Positions 24,867 through 33,103 of a DNA stretch of 64,000 bases are shown here, in pieces (position 1 is the stretch's first letter; every line of letters starts with the position of its first letter). The notes beneath the pieces are model-generated. The model was not told the DNA's origin. It did not search any database and saw only the letters and a list, made by a program, of their open reading frames with translations. The stretch comes from Aeromicrobium endophyticum (GTDB lineage Bacteria; Actinomycetota; Actinomycetes; Propionibacteriales; Nocardioidaceae). The position numbers and the translations under genes were made by a program. The stretch spans positions 1,488,001-1,552,000 of the forward strand of contig NZ_QUBR01000002.1 in assembly GCF_003586285.1 (NCBI RefSeq). Reading direction: 5' to 3'.

Positions 24867-26048
24867 TCACCTCAGGGTGTAGACCCTGCGTGCGTTCTCG
24901 GCGCCGATCATCTGCGCGACCCGGACGGCATCGTCCGCCGACCAGTCCCCACGACGGACCCACTCGCCGAGGGCGAGCCCCATCGAGCGTCGCCACAGCA
25001 CCGATCCGAGCAGGTGCAGCTCGGGGAGCCCGTAGGCGTCCGACGAGTACAGCTGCTTGGCGAAAGGTGCCACCTCGAACGACTCGCGCACGACCTGCGC
25101 CGACTGGGCGCCGACGAAGTTGATGGCGAGCCCGATGTCGAAGTGCACGTGGTCGAACGCCTGCGCGAGGTAACCCGCCTCTCGGTGGAACGGCCAACAG
25201 TGCAGGAGCATCACCGCCGAACCGCTCTCGGCGGTGCTGCGCAGCAGCGGCAACAGGTGCAGCGGGTTGGTGCGATCGAGATCCAGGTCACGATCGCCCA
25301 GTCCGATGTGCAGCTGGAGAGGGCGGCCACGGTCCACGGCACTGTGCACCAGGAACGCGATGATGACGGGATCGACCGTCCTCAGGCGGTCGGCCGGCGT
25401 CGTGCGGAGCCACGCCGACACGGCGGCCGTGACCGCGTCGTCGGAGGGGCGCGACCAGTCGATGTCGAGACCGCAGCGGTAGGCGGCGATCGACTTGAAG
25501 CCGGCCGCATCGGCCGACTCTGCGGCCACAGCTGCTCGGACGCGGTCGACGAACTCGGCAGGATCCGCGCACTCCGCGGCGACGGACTCGGCCAGTCTCT
25601 CCAACCGCACGAGCCGATTGCTGTCCGCGCCCGATGCCGACGCCAGGTCGCCGGGCGACCGCAGGGCGTCGAGACCGATGCTCTCGTCGACGATCCACCC
25701 GGTCACGCGGGCAGCGGGCAGCAGCAGCGAGTCGAGCTCCTGGGACGACATCGACGCACGCCTCGTCCAGTACTGGTCGGCCGACGCGTGCGGTGCCAGG
25801 CCGAGCAGAGGAGCGACCCAACGACGTATCGCGAAGCCCAGCTGCGAGTCGAACATGCTCATGAACGCGGGGACGGGGTCCGGCGAGCCCTCGTTGATGG
25901 ACTGCTCGAAGACGTTGCGCGTGATGTCGTCCGCGTAGGTGCCGTGCACGTGATGGTCGACGAGCTCGAGCCCCGTGAGCGCCTCGCGGAGCATCGACGG
26001 CACCTCGTGCTCCACCCCGGCGAAGACGTCGACCGTGCCGGAGGTCAT
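24867..26048 (-). CDS. Amidohydrolase (FluG N-terminal-like)
   Basis: Metal-dependent amidohydrolase of 393 residues. The HxH motif lies at His33/His35 (VDHHVHGTY), a central His in LQLHIGLGD and LLHCWPFHR, and a late Asp in YSSDAYGLPE complete the TIM-barrel metal site. The pattern matches the amidohydrolase half of FluG, which is fused to a glutamine-synthetase domain. Here the ATG overlaps the stop of the separate synthetase gene (ATGA), so the two halves are made together. The upstream GTG at 26054 is a less likely start. Confidence 0.87.
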   Translation of the reverse strand: MTSGTVDVFAGVEHEVPSMLREALTGLELVDHHVHGTYADDITRNVFEQSINEGSPDPVPAFMSMFDSQLGFAIRRWVAPLLGLAPHASADQYWTRRASMSSQELDSLLLPAARVTGWIVDESIGLDALRSPGDLASASGADSNRLVRLERLAESVAAECADPAEFVDRVRAAVAAESADAAGFKSIAAYRCGLDIDWSRPSDDAVTAAVSAWLRTTPADRLRTVDPVIIAFLVHSAVDRGRPLQLHIGLGDRDLDLDRTNPLHLLPLLRSTAESGSAVMLLHCWPFHREAGYLAQAFDHVHFDIGLAINFVGAQSAQVVRESFEVAPFAKQLYSSDAYGLPELHLLGSVLWRRSMGLALGEWVRRGDWSADDAVRVAQMIGAENARRVYTLR

Positions 26049-27349
26049 GACCACGCCATCTTGAGCGTCTCGGCGATCTCGGCTGCCGTGGCGTCGCAGA
26101 AGACCTCGACCTCGTGGCGGCGCACGGCCACCAGGCCGGCAACCACCATCGGCCCGAACAGCTGCTCGGCGAACGTCGATGCGGCGAGCTCGTCCAGGAC
26201 CTCGCCGGCATCCTGCGACAAGGTGGCCGCTCCCGACTGCTGAGGATCGGCGGCGAGCTCGTCCGGCAACGGGGCACCTTCGACGACCCCGCGGAGCGCG
26301 GAGCCGAGGAGGGCGGCAGCAGCGAGGTAGATGTTGGCCGTCGCGTCGACGATCTTGAGCTCGATGTTGGCGCCGTGCGGGTTGCCCGCGGTCCCGGCCA
26401 GCAGACGCACCGCTGCCTCGCGGTTCTCGAGTCCCCAGCCGACCGAGGCACCTGACCAGGACCCTGCCTTCAGCCGTTGCGACGAGACGACCGACCCGGC
26501 ATAGACGCCGTGCAGGTCGCGCAGACCGCCCAGCACACCGCCGATCGCCGCGCCCCCCTCAGGGGTGAGCCCGTGCGGCCCGTCCCCGCCGTGGAAGATG
26601 TTGTGCCCGTCGCGCGCCAGCGACAGGTGCAGATGTGCCCCGTTGGCCGCCGCACCGACCCACGGCAGGGGCGAGAACGAGACCTCGAGCGAGTGACGCG
26701 CCGCCACCAGACCGATCACGGTGCGAGCGAGCACCGCCGCGTCGGCCATGCGGATCGGCGCAGCGGGAGGCAGCGACACCTCGTACTGGTCGTGGCCGAA
26801 CTCGGCGTGCAGCTGTTCCGGTGCAAGTCCTGCGTCGGTCAGCGCATCGGCGAGATCGGCCAGGAAGGCGCGGTGACGGGTCAGCGACCGCATGCCGTAG
26901 GCGGCCCACTCGGCGCCCGCCGAGGGTCCCCGGTCGGGATCGATGACGACGAACTCGATCTCGGTGCCCATCAAGGTCTCGAGCCCGCGCTCGTTCGCCT
27001 GCGCGGCGACGGCGCGCAACGCCCGGCGAGGACACAAGGGCGATGCCGTGCCGTCCTGCTCGCACAGATCGGCCGGCGCCCAGGCCAGACCGTCACCGAT
27101 GTCGACCAGGTCGTCGGGGTCGATCCTCAGCCTGAGGTCGCCGGCGACGCCGATGTCGTCGGTGAACACGACGGTGTTGTCGGCCGAGAAGGTCACCCAC
27201 GTGGGCGACGCCCCGATCCCCGACGTGGCGAAGACGTCCGTGCGGGCCGCCGGGACCGTCTTGGCGCGGGCGACCCCTGCGTAGTCGACCAGCGAGCCGA
27301 CGACGAGTGTCCTTCCGCGCTGGTCGGCTGATGGTGGCGATGACCGCAT
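26045..27349 (-). CDS. Glutamine synthetase family protein (gamma-glutamyl-amide ligase type)
   Basis: ATP-dependent ligase of 434 residues of the GlnA fold, but unlike the housekeeping enzyme. Visible sites are GTEIEFVVID (Glu pair), HAEFGHDQYEV, NGAHLHLS and GLENREAAVR. The usual E-x-R near the C-terminus reads ELK and NPYL reads NIYL, so the ammonia or glutamate pocket is changed. Relatives join glutamate to amines. It heads an operon with the amidohydrolase and E1 genes, and a GAAACATACATT motif lies in its promoter region. Confidence 0.85.
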   Translation of the reverse strand: MRSSPPSADQRGRTLVVGSLVDYAGVARAKTVPAARTDVFATSGIGASPTWVTFSADNTVVFTDDIGVAGDLRLRIDPDDLVDIGDGLAWAPADLCEQDGTASPLCPRRALRAVAAQANERGLETLMGTEIEFVVIDPDRGPSAGAEWAAYGMRSLTRHRAFLADLADALTDAGLAPEQLHAEFGHDQYEVSLPPAAPIRMADAAVLARTVIGLVAARHSLEVSFSPLPWVGAAANGAHLHLSLARDGHNIFHGGDGPHGLTPEGGAAIGGVLGGLRDLHGVYAGSVVSSQRLKAGSWSGASVGWGLENREAAVRLLAGTAGNPHGANIELKIVDATANIYLAAAALLGSALRGVVEGAPLPDELAADPQQSGAATLSQDAGEVLDELAASTFAEQLFGPMVVAGLVAVRRHEVEVFCDATAAEIAETLKMAWS

Positions 27350-27386
27350 GCGCGCGCTCCCGGGGTGTGAGGACTAGGTTACGAAC

Positions 27387-27398
27387 GAAACATACATT
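27387..27398. promoter_or_regulatory. Candidate RpiR motif between the synthetase and amidotransferase genes
   Basis: GAAACATACATT lies in the 111-bp divergent gap and matches GAAACATTCATT (34733-34744) before the ABC operon in 11 of 12 positions. On the + strand TTGTGA (27405-27410) and TACTAC (27428-27433), 17 bp apart, may drive the amidotransferase gene. Confidence 0.5.
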
Positions 27399-27460
27399 AC
27401 ACTTTTGTGACAGAGATCGAAAAGTGTTACTACAGTTTCTTAGCGAGAGGCGGCTCGTCC

Positions 27461-28273
27461 GTGTGCAGGATGTTCGGTTTTGTCTCCCCTGGCGCGTCCA
27501 GTGTGGCGGACTCGCTCGGCGCCCGGGGTCTCACCGACCTCCACGCGCTGGCCCAGCTGCACGCTGACGGCTGGGGATGGGCCGGCATCGGCCGACCCGG
27601 CGAACGGCCAGAGGTCGTCAAGTCGATGATGCCGGCCGAGCAGGACGCCTCGTTCCAGGCGGCGCTCGACTCGTCTCGCCACGCCGCGATGCTCCACCTG
27701 CGATGGGCCACGGTCGGCATCGGCGTCGAGCAGACCAACACCCACCCGTTCGTGGCCGGCGACATCACGTTCGAGCACAATGGCGCCCTCAAGCCGATCG
27801 ACACCATGCGCGCCCTGCTGTCCCCCCGCAGTCGCGCGGCCCTGACCGGGGCGACCGACAGCGAGATGTACTTCGCACTGATTCTCGAGCTCGTCCCGCA
27901 CGAGGCCTCGGTGCCCGCCGCGGTCGCCCGGGCGGCACGCACCATCCGCCAGGAGTTCCCCGTGGCGAGCCTCAACGCGATGCTGCTGACGCCGGAGCAC
28001 ATGATCGTCGTGCACTCGAGCGCCCGCAGCGCCCTCGACGAGATCGACCTCGTCGAGGCAGCCCAGTTCGAGCTGCCCGACGAGCACGCCGAGGACTACT
28101 TCGCGCTGCGCTGGTCGCGGACCGAGGACGGCACGGTGCTGGTCGCCTCGAGCGGGCTGTCCGAGGAGTCGTGGGCGCCCCTGCCTACCGACACCGTGAT
28201 GGCGATCAGCCTCACCGATGGCTCCATCCAGATGCTGGCACTCGATGCCACGGCCGAGGAGGTCACCGCATGA
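27461..28273 (+). CDS. Class II glutamine amidotransferase
   Basis: Ntn-type amidotransferase of 270 residues that frees ammonia from glutamine or cleaves gamma-glutamyl amides. The reading frame is open from 27407, but GTG 27461 places the nucleophile at Cys2 (MCRMFGFVS), as the family requires after Met removal. Other marks are HADGWGW, LRWATVG and NTHPF followed by EHNGAL. It resembles EgtC/YafJ-type stand-alone domains. Its stop overlaps the ornithine cyclodeaminase start, and it is divergent from the synthetase homologue. Confidence 0.88.
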   Translation: MCRMFGFVSPGASSVADSLGARGLTDLHALAQLHADGWGWAGIGRPGERPEVVKSMMPAEQDASFQAALDSSRHAAMLHLRWATVGIGVEQTNTHPFVAGDITFEHNGALKPIDTMRALLSPRSRAALTGATDSEMYFALILELVPHEASVPAAVARAARTIRQEFPVASLNAMLLTPEHMIVVHSSARSALDEIDLVEAAQFELPDEHAEDYFALRWSRTEDGTVLVASSGLSEESWAPLPTDTVMAISLTDGSIQMLALDATAEEVTA

Positions 28274-29301
28274 CCCAGTTCGTCGATGTCCACCGCATGC
28301 GCCGGTGGGTTGCCGGCATGCAGGTCGAGAACGTTCTCGAGGGCCTGCGCACGTACATCGAGGACGACTTCCGACGCTGGCCGCGCTTCGACAAGGTGGC
28401 CCGAGTCGCGAGCCACACCCCCTTCGGCGTCATCGAGCTGATGCCGACCAGCGATCACGAGACCTACGGCTTCAAGTACGTCAACGGGCACCCGGACAAT
28501 CCCGAGCGCGGGTTCCAGACCGTGACGGCCTTCGGCGTGCTGGCCGACGTGCACAACGGGTACCCGACCTTCATGTCCGAGATGACCATCCTGACGGCCC
28601 TGCGCACGGCTGCCACCTCGGCCATGGTCGCCAAGGCCTTGGCCCGACCGGGGTCCGCGACCATGGCGCTCATCGGAACGGGCAGCCAGGCCGAGTTCCA
28701 GGCCCTGGCGATGCGTGGCGCGCTGGGGATCGAGGACCTGAGGATCTGGGACACCGATCCGGCGGCGATGCTCAAGCTCGCCCGCAACCTCGAGCCGCGT
28801 GGCTTCGACGTGACGATCGCCGGCTCGGCCCGCGAGGCCGCCCAGTGCTCTGACGTCATCACCACGTGCACGGCCGACAAGACCCGTGCCACGGTGCTCG
28901 ACCTCGACATGATCCCGCAAGGGGCGCACGTCAACACGATCGGCGGCGACTGCCCCGGCAAGACCGAGCTCGACCCTCGCATCGTCACCCACGCAGACGT
29001 GTTCGTGGAGTACGAGCCGCAGACGCGTGTCGAGGGCGAGATCCAGGCACTGCCCGCCGACTCACCCGTGACGGAGTTCTGGCGCGTGCTCGTCGGCGAC
29101 GCCCCGGGGCGCACGAGCCGTGAGCAGATCACGGTGTTCGACTCGGTCGGCTTCGCGATCGAGGACTTCGCCGCTCTGCGGTTCGTCCGGGACTCGACGG
29201 CTCACACGGACTTCTCCACGACGATCGACCTCGTCGCGCAGCCGGACGACCCCAAGGATCTGTTCGGCTACGCGACGGCGCCCTCCCCCGTCCCGGTCTG
29301 A
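28270..29301 (+). CDS. ocd: Ornithine cyclodeaminase
   Basis: NAD-dependent enzyme that turns L-ornithine into L-proline and ammonia. The 343-residue sequence follows the Pseudomonas enzyme closely: RVASHTPFGVIELMP, YGFKYVNGHP (substrate Lys), Rossmann motif GTGSQAEFQ, NTIGGDCPGKTEL with the catalytic Asp, and VFVEYEPQTRVEGE. The start overlaps the amidotransferase stop as ATGA, so both act in one pathway, perhaps releasing and then cyclising ornithine from an imported compound. Confidence 0.94.
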   Translation: MTQFVDVHRMRRWVAGMQVENVLEGLRTYIEDDFRRWPRFDKVARVASHTPFGVIELMPTSDHETYGFKYVNGHPDNPERGFQTVTAFGVLADVHNGYPTFMSEMTILTALRTAATSAMVAKALARPGSATMALIGTGSQAEFQALAMRGALGIEDLRIWDTDPAAMLKLARNLEPRGFDVTIAGSAREAAQCSDVITTCTADKTRATVLDLDMIPQGAHVNTIGGDCPGKTELDPRIVTHADVFVEYEPQTRVEGEIQALPADSPVTEFWRVLVGDAPGRTSREQITVFDSVGFAIEDFAALRFVRDSTAHTDFSTTIDLVAQPDDPKDLFGYATAPSPVPV

Positions 29302-29307
29302 GACGTA

Positions 29308-29346
29308 GCGATCGACCCGCGGTACCGGCTACCGCGGGTCGATCGC
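29308..29346. terminator. Perfect 17-bp terminator hairpin
   Basis: GCGATCGACCCGCGGTA and its exact inverse enclose a 5-nt loop. It starts 6 nt after the ocd stop and spans the stop of the convergent ABC ATPase gene, so it may end both messages. Confidence 0.8.
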
Positions 29347-31194
29347 GTGACGGCCCGGCGTCGAGTCCACGAGCGTGCGCGTGTACTCGTGCTCCGGGTC
29401 GTCGAGGACGTCGGCCGTCCGCCCCTGCTCGACGATGTCGCCCCGGTACAGGACGACGACCCGGTCCGTCACCTGACGCACCACGGCGAGGTCGTGCGTG
29501 ATGAACAACAGCGCGACGCCCTCGTCCCGTCGGACCTCGCGCAGCAGCTCGAGGATCTGCGCCTGCACGGAGACGTCGAGCGCCGCTACCGGCTCGTCGC
29601 AGATCAGGAGCCGTGGCGCCACGGCCATGGCGCGGGCGATCGCCACGCGCTGACGCTCACCGCCGGACAGGGCGGACGGTCGCCGCGACGCGTACGAGCC
29701 CGGGAGGCCGACGCGTTCGAGCAGCGCGGGGACGGACGTGGGCCGCGCCTCGTCCCGCCGGTACTGCAAGGCCTCGGACAGCGCCGACCCGATGGTCCGC
29801 ATGGGGTTGAGCGACGCGTACGGGTCCTGGAAGACGACCTGGACGTCGTGGCGGACTGCCGCGAGGTCGACTCGCGAGAGCCGACGATAGTCGGCGATCT
29901 GGCGCCCGGCGAGCTCGATCGAGCCCGCATCCGGCGTCACCAGTCCGAGCAGCGACCTGGCGAGCGTCGTCTTGCCGGATCCCGACTCGCCCACCACGCC
30001 CAGCGACTCGCCGGCAGCGATCGACAACGACACCGAGCCGAGCGCCACGGACGACGTCGCACGACCCATCATCGACGAGGTCCTGTACGTCTTGCCGAGA
30101 CCTTCGACGCGCAGCAGCGGACCGGCGTCGGGCACCGCGGGCGGGTCCACGGGGGCCAGCACCTGGGCGCGGCGACCGGCGAGCTCGGCGCCGATCTCCT
30201 CGATCCGCAGGCAGGCCGACTGGTGCCCGGCGGCGACCGGACGAAGTGGCGGGCGCTCCTGGCGGCACTCGTCGCGGGCCCACTCGCACCGATCGGCGAA
30301 GCCGCACCGCTCGCGGACGGAGTCCGCCGGCGGCACCGACCCGGGGATCGAGACCAGCCGGCCGATGTAGGCATCACCGGCCAGGTCGCTCAGCATCAGG
30401 CCGTGGCTGTAGGGATGGCTGGGACGTCTGGACAGCTCGTCGGCCGGGGCCCGCTCGATCACCGAGCCCGCGTACACGACCTGGATCTCGTCGCAGACGT
30501 CGAAGGCCACCTGCAGGTCGTGGGTGATCAGGAGAAGGGCCATGTTGCGCTCACGCTGCAGGCGCCCCAGGAGCGCGAGCACCTCGGCCTGCGTCGTCAC
30601 GTCGAGCGCGGTGGTCGGCTCGTCGGCAAGGAGCACCTCGGGATCGGAGGCCAGCGCCGCGGCGATCGCCACTCGTTGACGCATGCCTCCCGAGAGCTGG
30701 AACGGGTGCCGGCGCGCCACGTCCGCGTCGAGACCCACCTCGCGCAGTCGGGCCGCCACCTCCTGGCGGCGGACCTTCTTCGAGCGCCGCACGTCGGCCG
30801 GCAAGGACTCCGCCAGCGTGGCACCCACGGTCTGGAGCGGGTTGATCATCGTGAAGGGGTCCTGCAGGAGCAGGCTGATCTTGGCACCGCGCATGGACCT
30901 CAGCGCCCGCTCCGTCATGCCGATCATCTCGGTGCCGTGGAAGCGCACGCTGCCCGTGGCGGTGACCCCGTCGGGAAGCAGACCCACCAGTGCGCGGGCC
31001 GACATCGACTTGCCCGACCCGGACTCCCCCACGATCCCGAGCGTGCGCCCGCGCGAGAGCGTGAAGCTCACGTCGTCGACCAGCAGCCGCGACGAGGCGC
31101 CCGAGCCGGCGTGCACGTGGAGTCCCTCGACCTCGAGCACGGTCTCGGCAGCACCCTTGGACGGCTTGCTCGACTCGACGGACATCGCACTCAT
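29329..31194 (-). CDS. Dipeptide/oligopeptide ABC transporter, double ATPase
   Basis: Fused DppD-DppF-type ATPase of 621 residues. Each half has Walker A (GESGSGKS, GESGSGKT), signature (LSGGMRQR, LSGGERQR) and Walker B with the following LADEPTTALD or ICDEPVAALD. The oligopeptide C-terminal Cys cluster (ERCGFADRCEWARDEC) ends the first half. It powers import by the permeases upstream. ATG 31194 overlaps the permease stop (ATGA) and is preferred over the longer frame to 31299. Confidence 0.93.
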   Translation of the reverse strand: MSAMSVESSKPSKGAAETVLEVEGLHVHAGSGASSRLLVDDVSFTLSRGRTLGIVGESGSGKSMSARALVGLLPDGVTATGSVRFHGTEMIGMTERALRSMRGAKISLLLQDPFTMINPLQTVGATLAESLPADVRRSKKVRRQEVAARLREVGLDADVARRHPFQLSGGMRQRVAIAAALASDPEVLLADEPTTALDVTTQAEVLALLGRLQRERNMALLLITHDLQVAFDVCDEIQVVYAGSVIERAPADELSRRPSHPYSHGLMLSDLAGDAYIGRLVSIPGSVPPADSVRERCGFADRCEWARDECRQERPPLRPVAAGHQSACLRIEEIGAELAGRRAQVLAPVDPPAVPDAGPLLRVEGLGKTYRTSSMMGRATSSVALGSVSLSIAAGESLGVVGESGSGKTTLARSLLGLVTPDAGSIELAGRQIADYRRLSRVDLAAVRHDVQVVFQDPYASLNPMRTIGSALSEALQYRRDEARPTSVPALLERVGLPGSYASRRPSALSGGERQRVAIARAMAVAPRLLICDEPVAALDVSVQAQILELLREVRRDEGVALLFITHDLAVVRQVTDRVVVLYRGDIVEQGRTADVLDDPEHEYTRTLVDSTPGRHAIDPR

Positions 31195-32051
31195 CGTTCC
31201 TCGCTCCGGGCTGAAAGGCGGTCGTAGAACCAGTCGCCCAGCACCGTCGCGCTGATGCACGTGAGCGCGATCAGCAGTGCGGGGACGATGGCCATCCACG
31301 GGTTGTCGTAGATGAGCTTCTGTCCGTCGGCCAGCATCGTGCCCCAGTCGGAGCTGCCGGCCCGCGACCCAAGACCCAGGAAGGTCAGGGCGGAGAAGGC
31401 GATGATGGCCGTGACGAAGTCGAGCAGGATGTTGGCCACGATGATGGGCGAGACGTTGGGCAGCACGTGGTGCGTGACGACCCGCCGGTCGGGCACGCCC
31501 AGCGTCCTGGCCGCCTCGACGTACGGCAGACGCGACTGGACCCGGGTCGCGCTGCGCACGAGCCGGAGGGCGAACGGGAACATCAGGGCGATCAGCAGCG
31601 CCACGGTCAGCCAGTAGCCCGTGCCGACCACGCCGACCACCACGATCGCGATGAGCATGAACGGCAGCGAGTACAGGACGTCCGAGAGCAGCGTGACGAG
31701 CGCGTCGACGCGGCCGCCGTAGTAGCCGGCCAGCAGTCCCAGCGCCGTGCCCAGGACCATCGTGCCGAGGGCGACGCAGACCGGGCCGGACACCGCGCTC
31801 AAGGTGCCTTGCATCAACCGGGACAGCACGTCGCGTCCGAGGTCGTCGGTGCCGAGCAGGTGCCCGGACGACGGACCCTTCGCGGCGTCGAGGAGGCTCT
31901 GCTTGTCCGGATCGGCCGGGGTGAAGAGCTGGCCCGCCACGGCGAGCACGGTGACCAGCAGCACGAAGGCCGCGGCGAGCACGACGCTCGCCGAACGGCG
32001 ACGACGACGGGCACGCTTCGGCACGGGTACGTCGAGAGCAAGATCGGTCAC
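31191..32051 (-). CDS. Peptide-type ABC transporter permease (DppC-like)
   Basis: Inner-membrane permease of 286 residues with an N-terminal helix (about 22-44), the OppC N-domain GTDDLGRDVLSRL, and the BPD-type EAA loop (EAARTLGVPDRRVVTHHVLPN) that contacts the ATPase. It is the third gene of a four-gene ABC operon, with start GTG 32051, 4 nt after the preceding gene. Confidence 0.93.
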   Translation of the reverse strand: MTDLALDVPVPKRARRRRRSASVVLAAAFVLLVTVLAVAGQLFTPADPDKQSLLDAAKGPSSGHLLGTDDLGRDVLSRLMQGTLSAVSGPVCVALGTMVLGTALGLLAGYYGGRVDALVTLLSDVLYSLPFMLIAIVVVGVVGTGYWLTVALLIALMFPFALRLVRSATRVQSRLPYVEAARTLGVPDRRVVTHHVLPNVSPIIVANILLDFVTAIIAFSALTFLGLGSRAGSSDWGTMLADGQKLIYDNPWMAIVPALLIALTCISATVLGDWFYDRLSARSEER

Positions 32052-32055
32052 GGTG

Positions 32056-33009
32056 TCAGCCCTTCGCCGCGTATCGGGTGCGTGGATCGATCAGGAGGGA
32101 GAGCAGCTCGACCGCGAAGTTGGTCAGGATCACGACCAGCGCCAGGACCATCGTCACCCCTTGGATGACGGGCAGGTCCGCCTGCTGGACCGACGAGACG
32201 ATCAGCTGACCGAGCCCCGGGAGCGAGAAGACCTGCTCGACCAGCACGGCCCCGGAGATGAGCGAGATGAGCAGCAGGCCCGCCGAGGTGACGACCGGCA
32301 GCGCGCTGTTGCGCAGCGCGTAGACCACGAGGATGCGGCGGGGCGACAGACCGCGTGCGCGGGCGAAGGTGATGTAGTCCTGCTGCATCACCGTCAGCGT
32401 CGAGGCCCGGGTCTGCCTGGCCACGATGGCGGCCAGGCCGATCGTCAGGGTGATGGCCGGCAGGATCAGGTGGACAAACCGGTCACCCCCGCCCTCGCCG
32501 GCACCGTAGACCGGCAGGACCGACAGCTTCACCCCGAGCACGAAGATCAGCAGGATGCCGACCGCGTACGGCGGCGAGCTCATGCCACCCACGGTGAGCA
32601 GCGAGACGGTCCGGTCGAGCTTGCCGCCGCGGCCGATACCGGCGAACAAGCCGGCGGGGACCGAAACGATCAGCGACAGGACGAGAGCCATCGCGGCGAG
32701 CTGCGCCGTGATGGGCAGGTACTGGCCGATCTGCTGCGTCACCGAGACTCCCGCCACCGAGGAGGTGCCGAAGTCGAGCTGCACGGCGTTGATCAGCCAC
32801 CGGCCGTACTGCTGGAAGAACGGATCGTTCAGGTGGTACTGCTCGTTGAGCGCCGCCACCTGCTCGGGGGTCGGCGGCCGGCCGCCCAGCAACGCCGTGA
32901 GCTGGGAACCGGGCGCCGCCGCCGTGAGGCCGAACACGAGGAAGCTCACGATCAGCAGCAGAAGGAGCGAGAAGGCCGCCCTCCGTGCGATGAAACCGAC
33001 TAGACCCAT
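32056..33009 (-). CDS. Peptide-type ABC transporter permease (DppB-like)
   Basis: Permease of 317 residues, six helices, with the OppB start (FIARRAAFSLLLLLIVSFLVF), the outer loop LNDPFFQQYGRWL and the EAA-like loop ARARGLSPRRILVVYALRN. It pairs with the DppC-like protein to form the channel for the substrate-binding lipoprotein encoded upstream. Confidence 0.93.
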   Translation of the reverse strand: MGLVGFIARRAAFSLLLLLIVSFLVFGLTAAAPGSQLTALLGGRPPTPEQVAALNEQYHLNDPFFQQYGRWLINAVQLDFGTSSVAGVSVTQQIGQYLPITAQLAAMALVLSLIVSVPAGLFAGIGRGGKLDRTVSLLTVGGMSSPPYAVGILLIFVLGVKLSVLPVYGAGEGGGDRFVHLILPAITLTIGLAAIVARQTRASTLTVMQQDYITFARARGLSPRRILVVYALRNSALPVVTSAGLLLISLISGAVLVEQVFSLPGLGQLIVSSVQQADLPVIQGVTMVLALVVILTNFAVELLSLLIDPRTRYAAKG

Positions 33010-33072
33010 CTCGGGCTCCTCCTCGTCGCCGATCTGGTGGCCGACGGGGGCCGGCTCGTCGCCGGCCCCGTC

Positions 33073-33103
33073 GCGGACGTCACTTCGCGGACGTCACTTC
33101 GCG
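33073..33103. repeat. 14-bp tandem repeat at the binding-protein stop codon
   Basis: The unit GCGGACGTCACTTC occurs twice in tandem plus a partial third copy, duplicating the TGA stop of the substrate-binding protein gene. Likely a replication-slippage duplication. Confidence 0.7.

Noticed and set aside
27407..27460. Earlier start for the class II amidotransferase
   Set aside because: The family needs Cys directly after the initiator Met; only GTG 27461 gives this.
29347..31227. 626-codon + strand frame opposite the ABC double ATPase
   Set aside because: The opposite strand encodes two complete ABC domains with all motifs; this frame has none.
29329..31299. Longer start for the ABC ATPase
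   Set aside because: The extra 35 residues lie inside the permease gene; ATG 31194 overlaps its stop in the ATGA pattern of the operon.
31747..33003. + strand frame opposite the two Dpp-type permeases
   Set aside because: Low-complexity charged product antisense to well-supported permeases.
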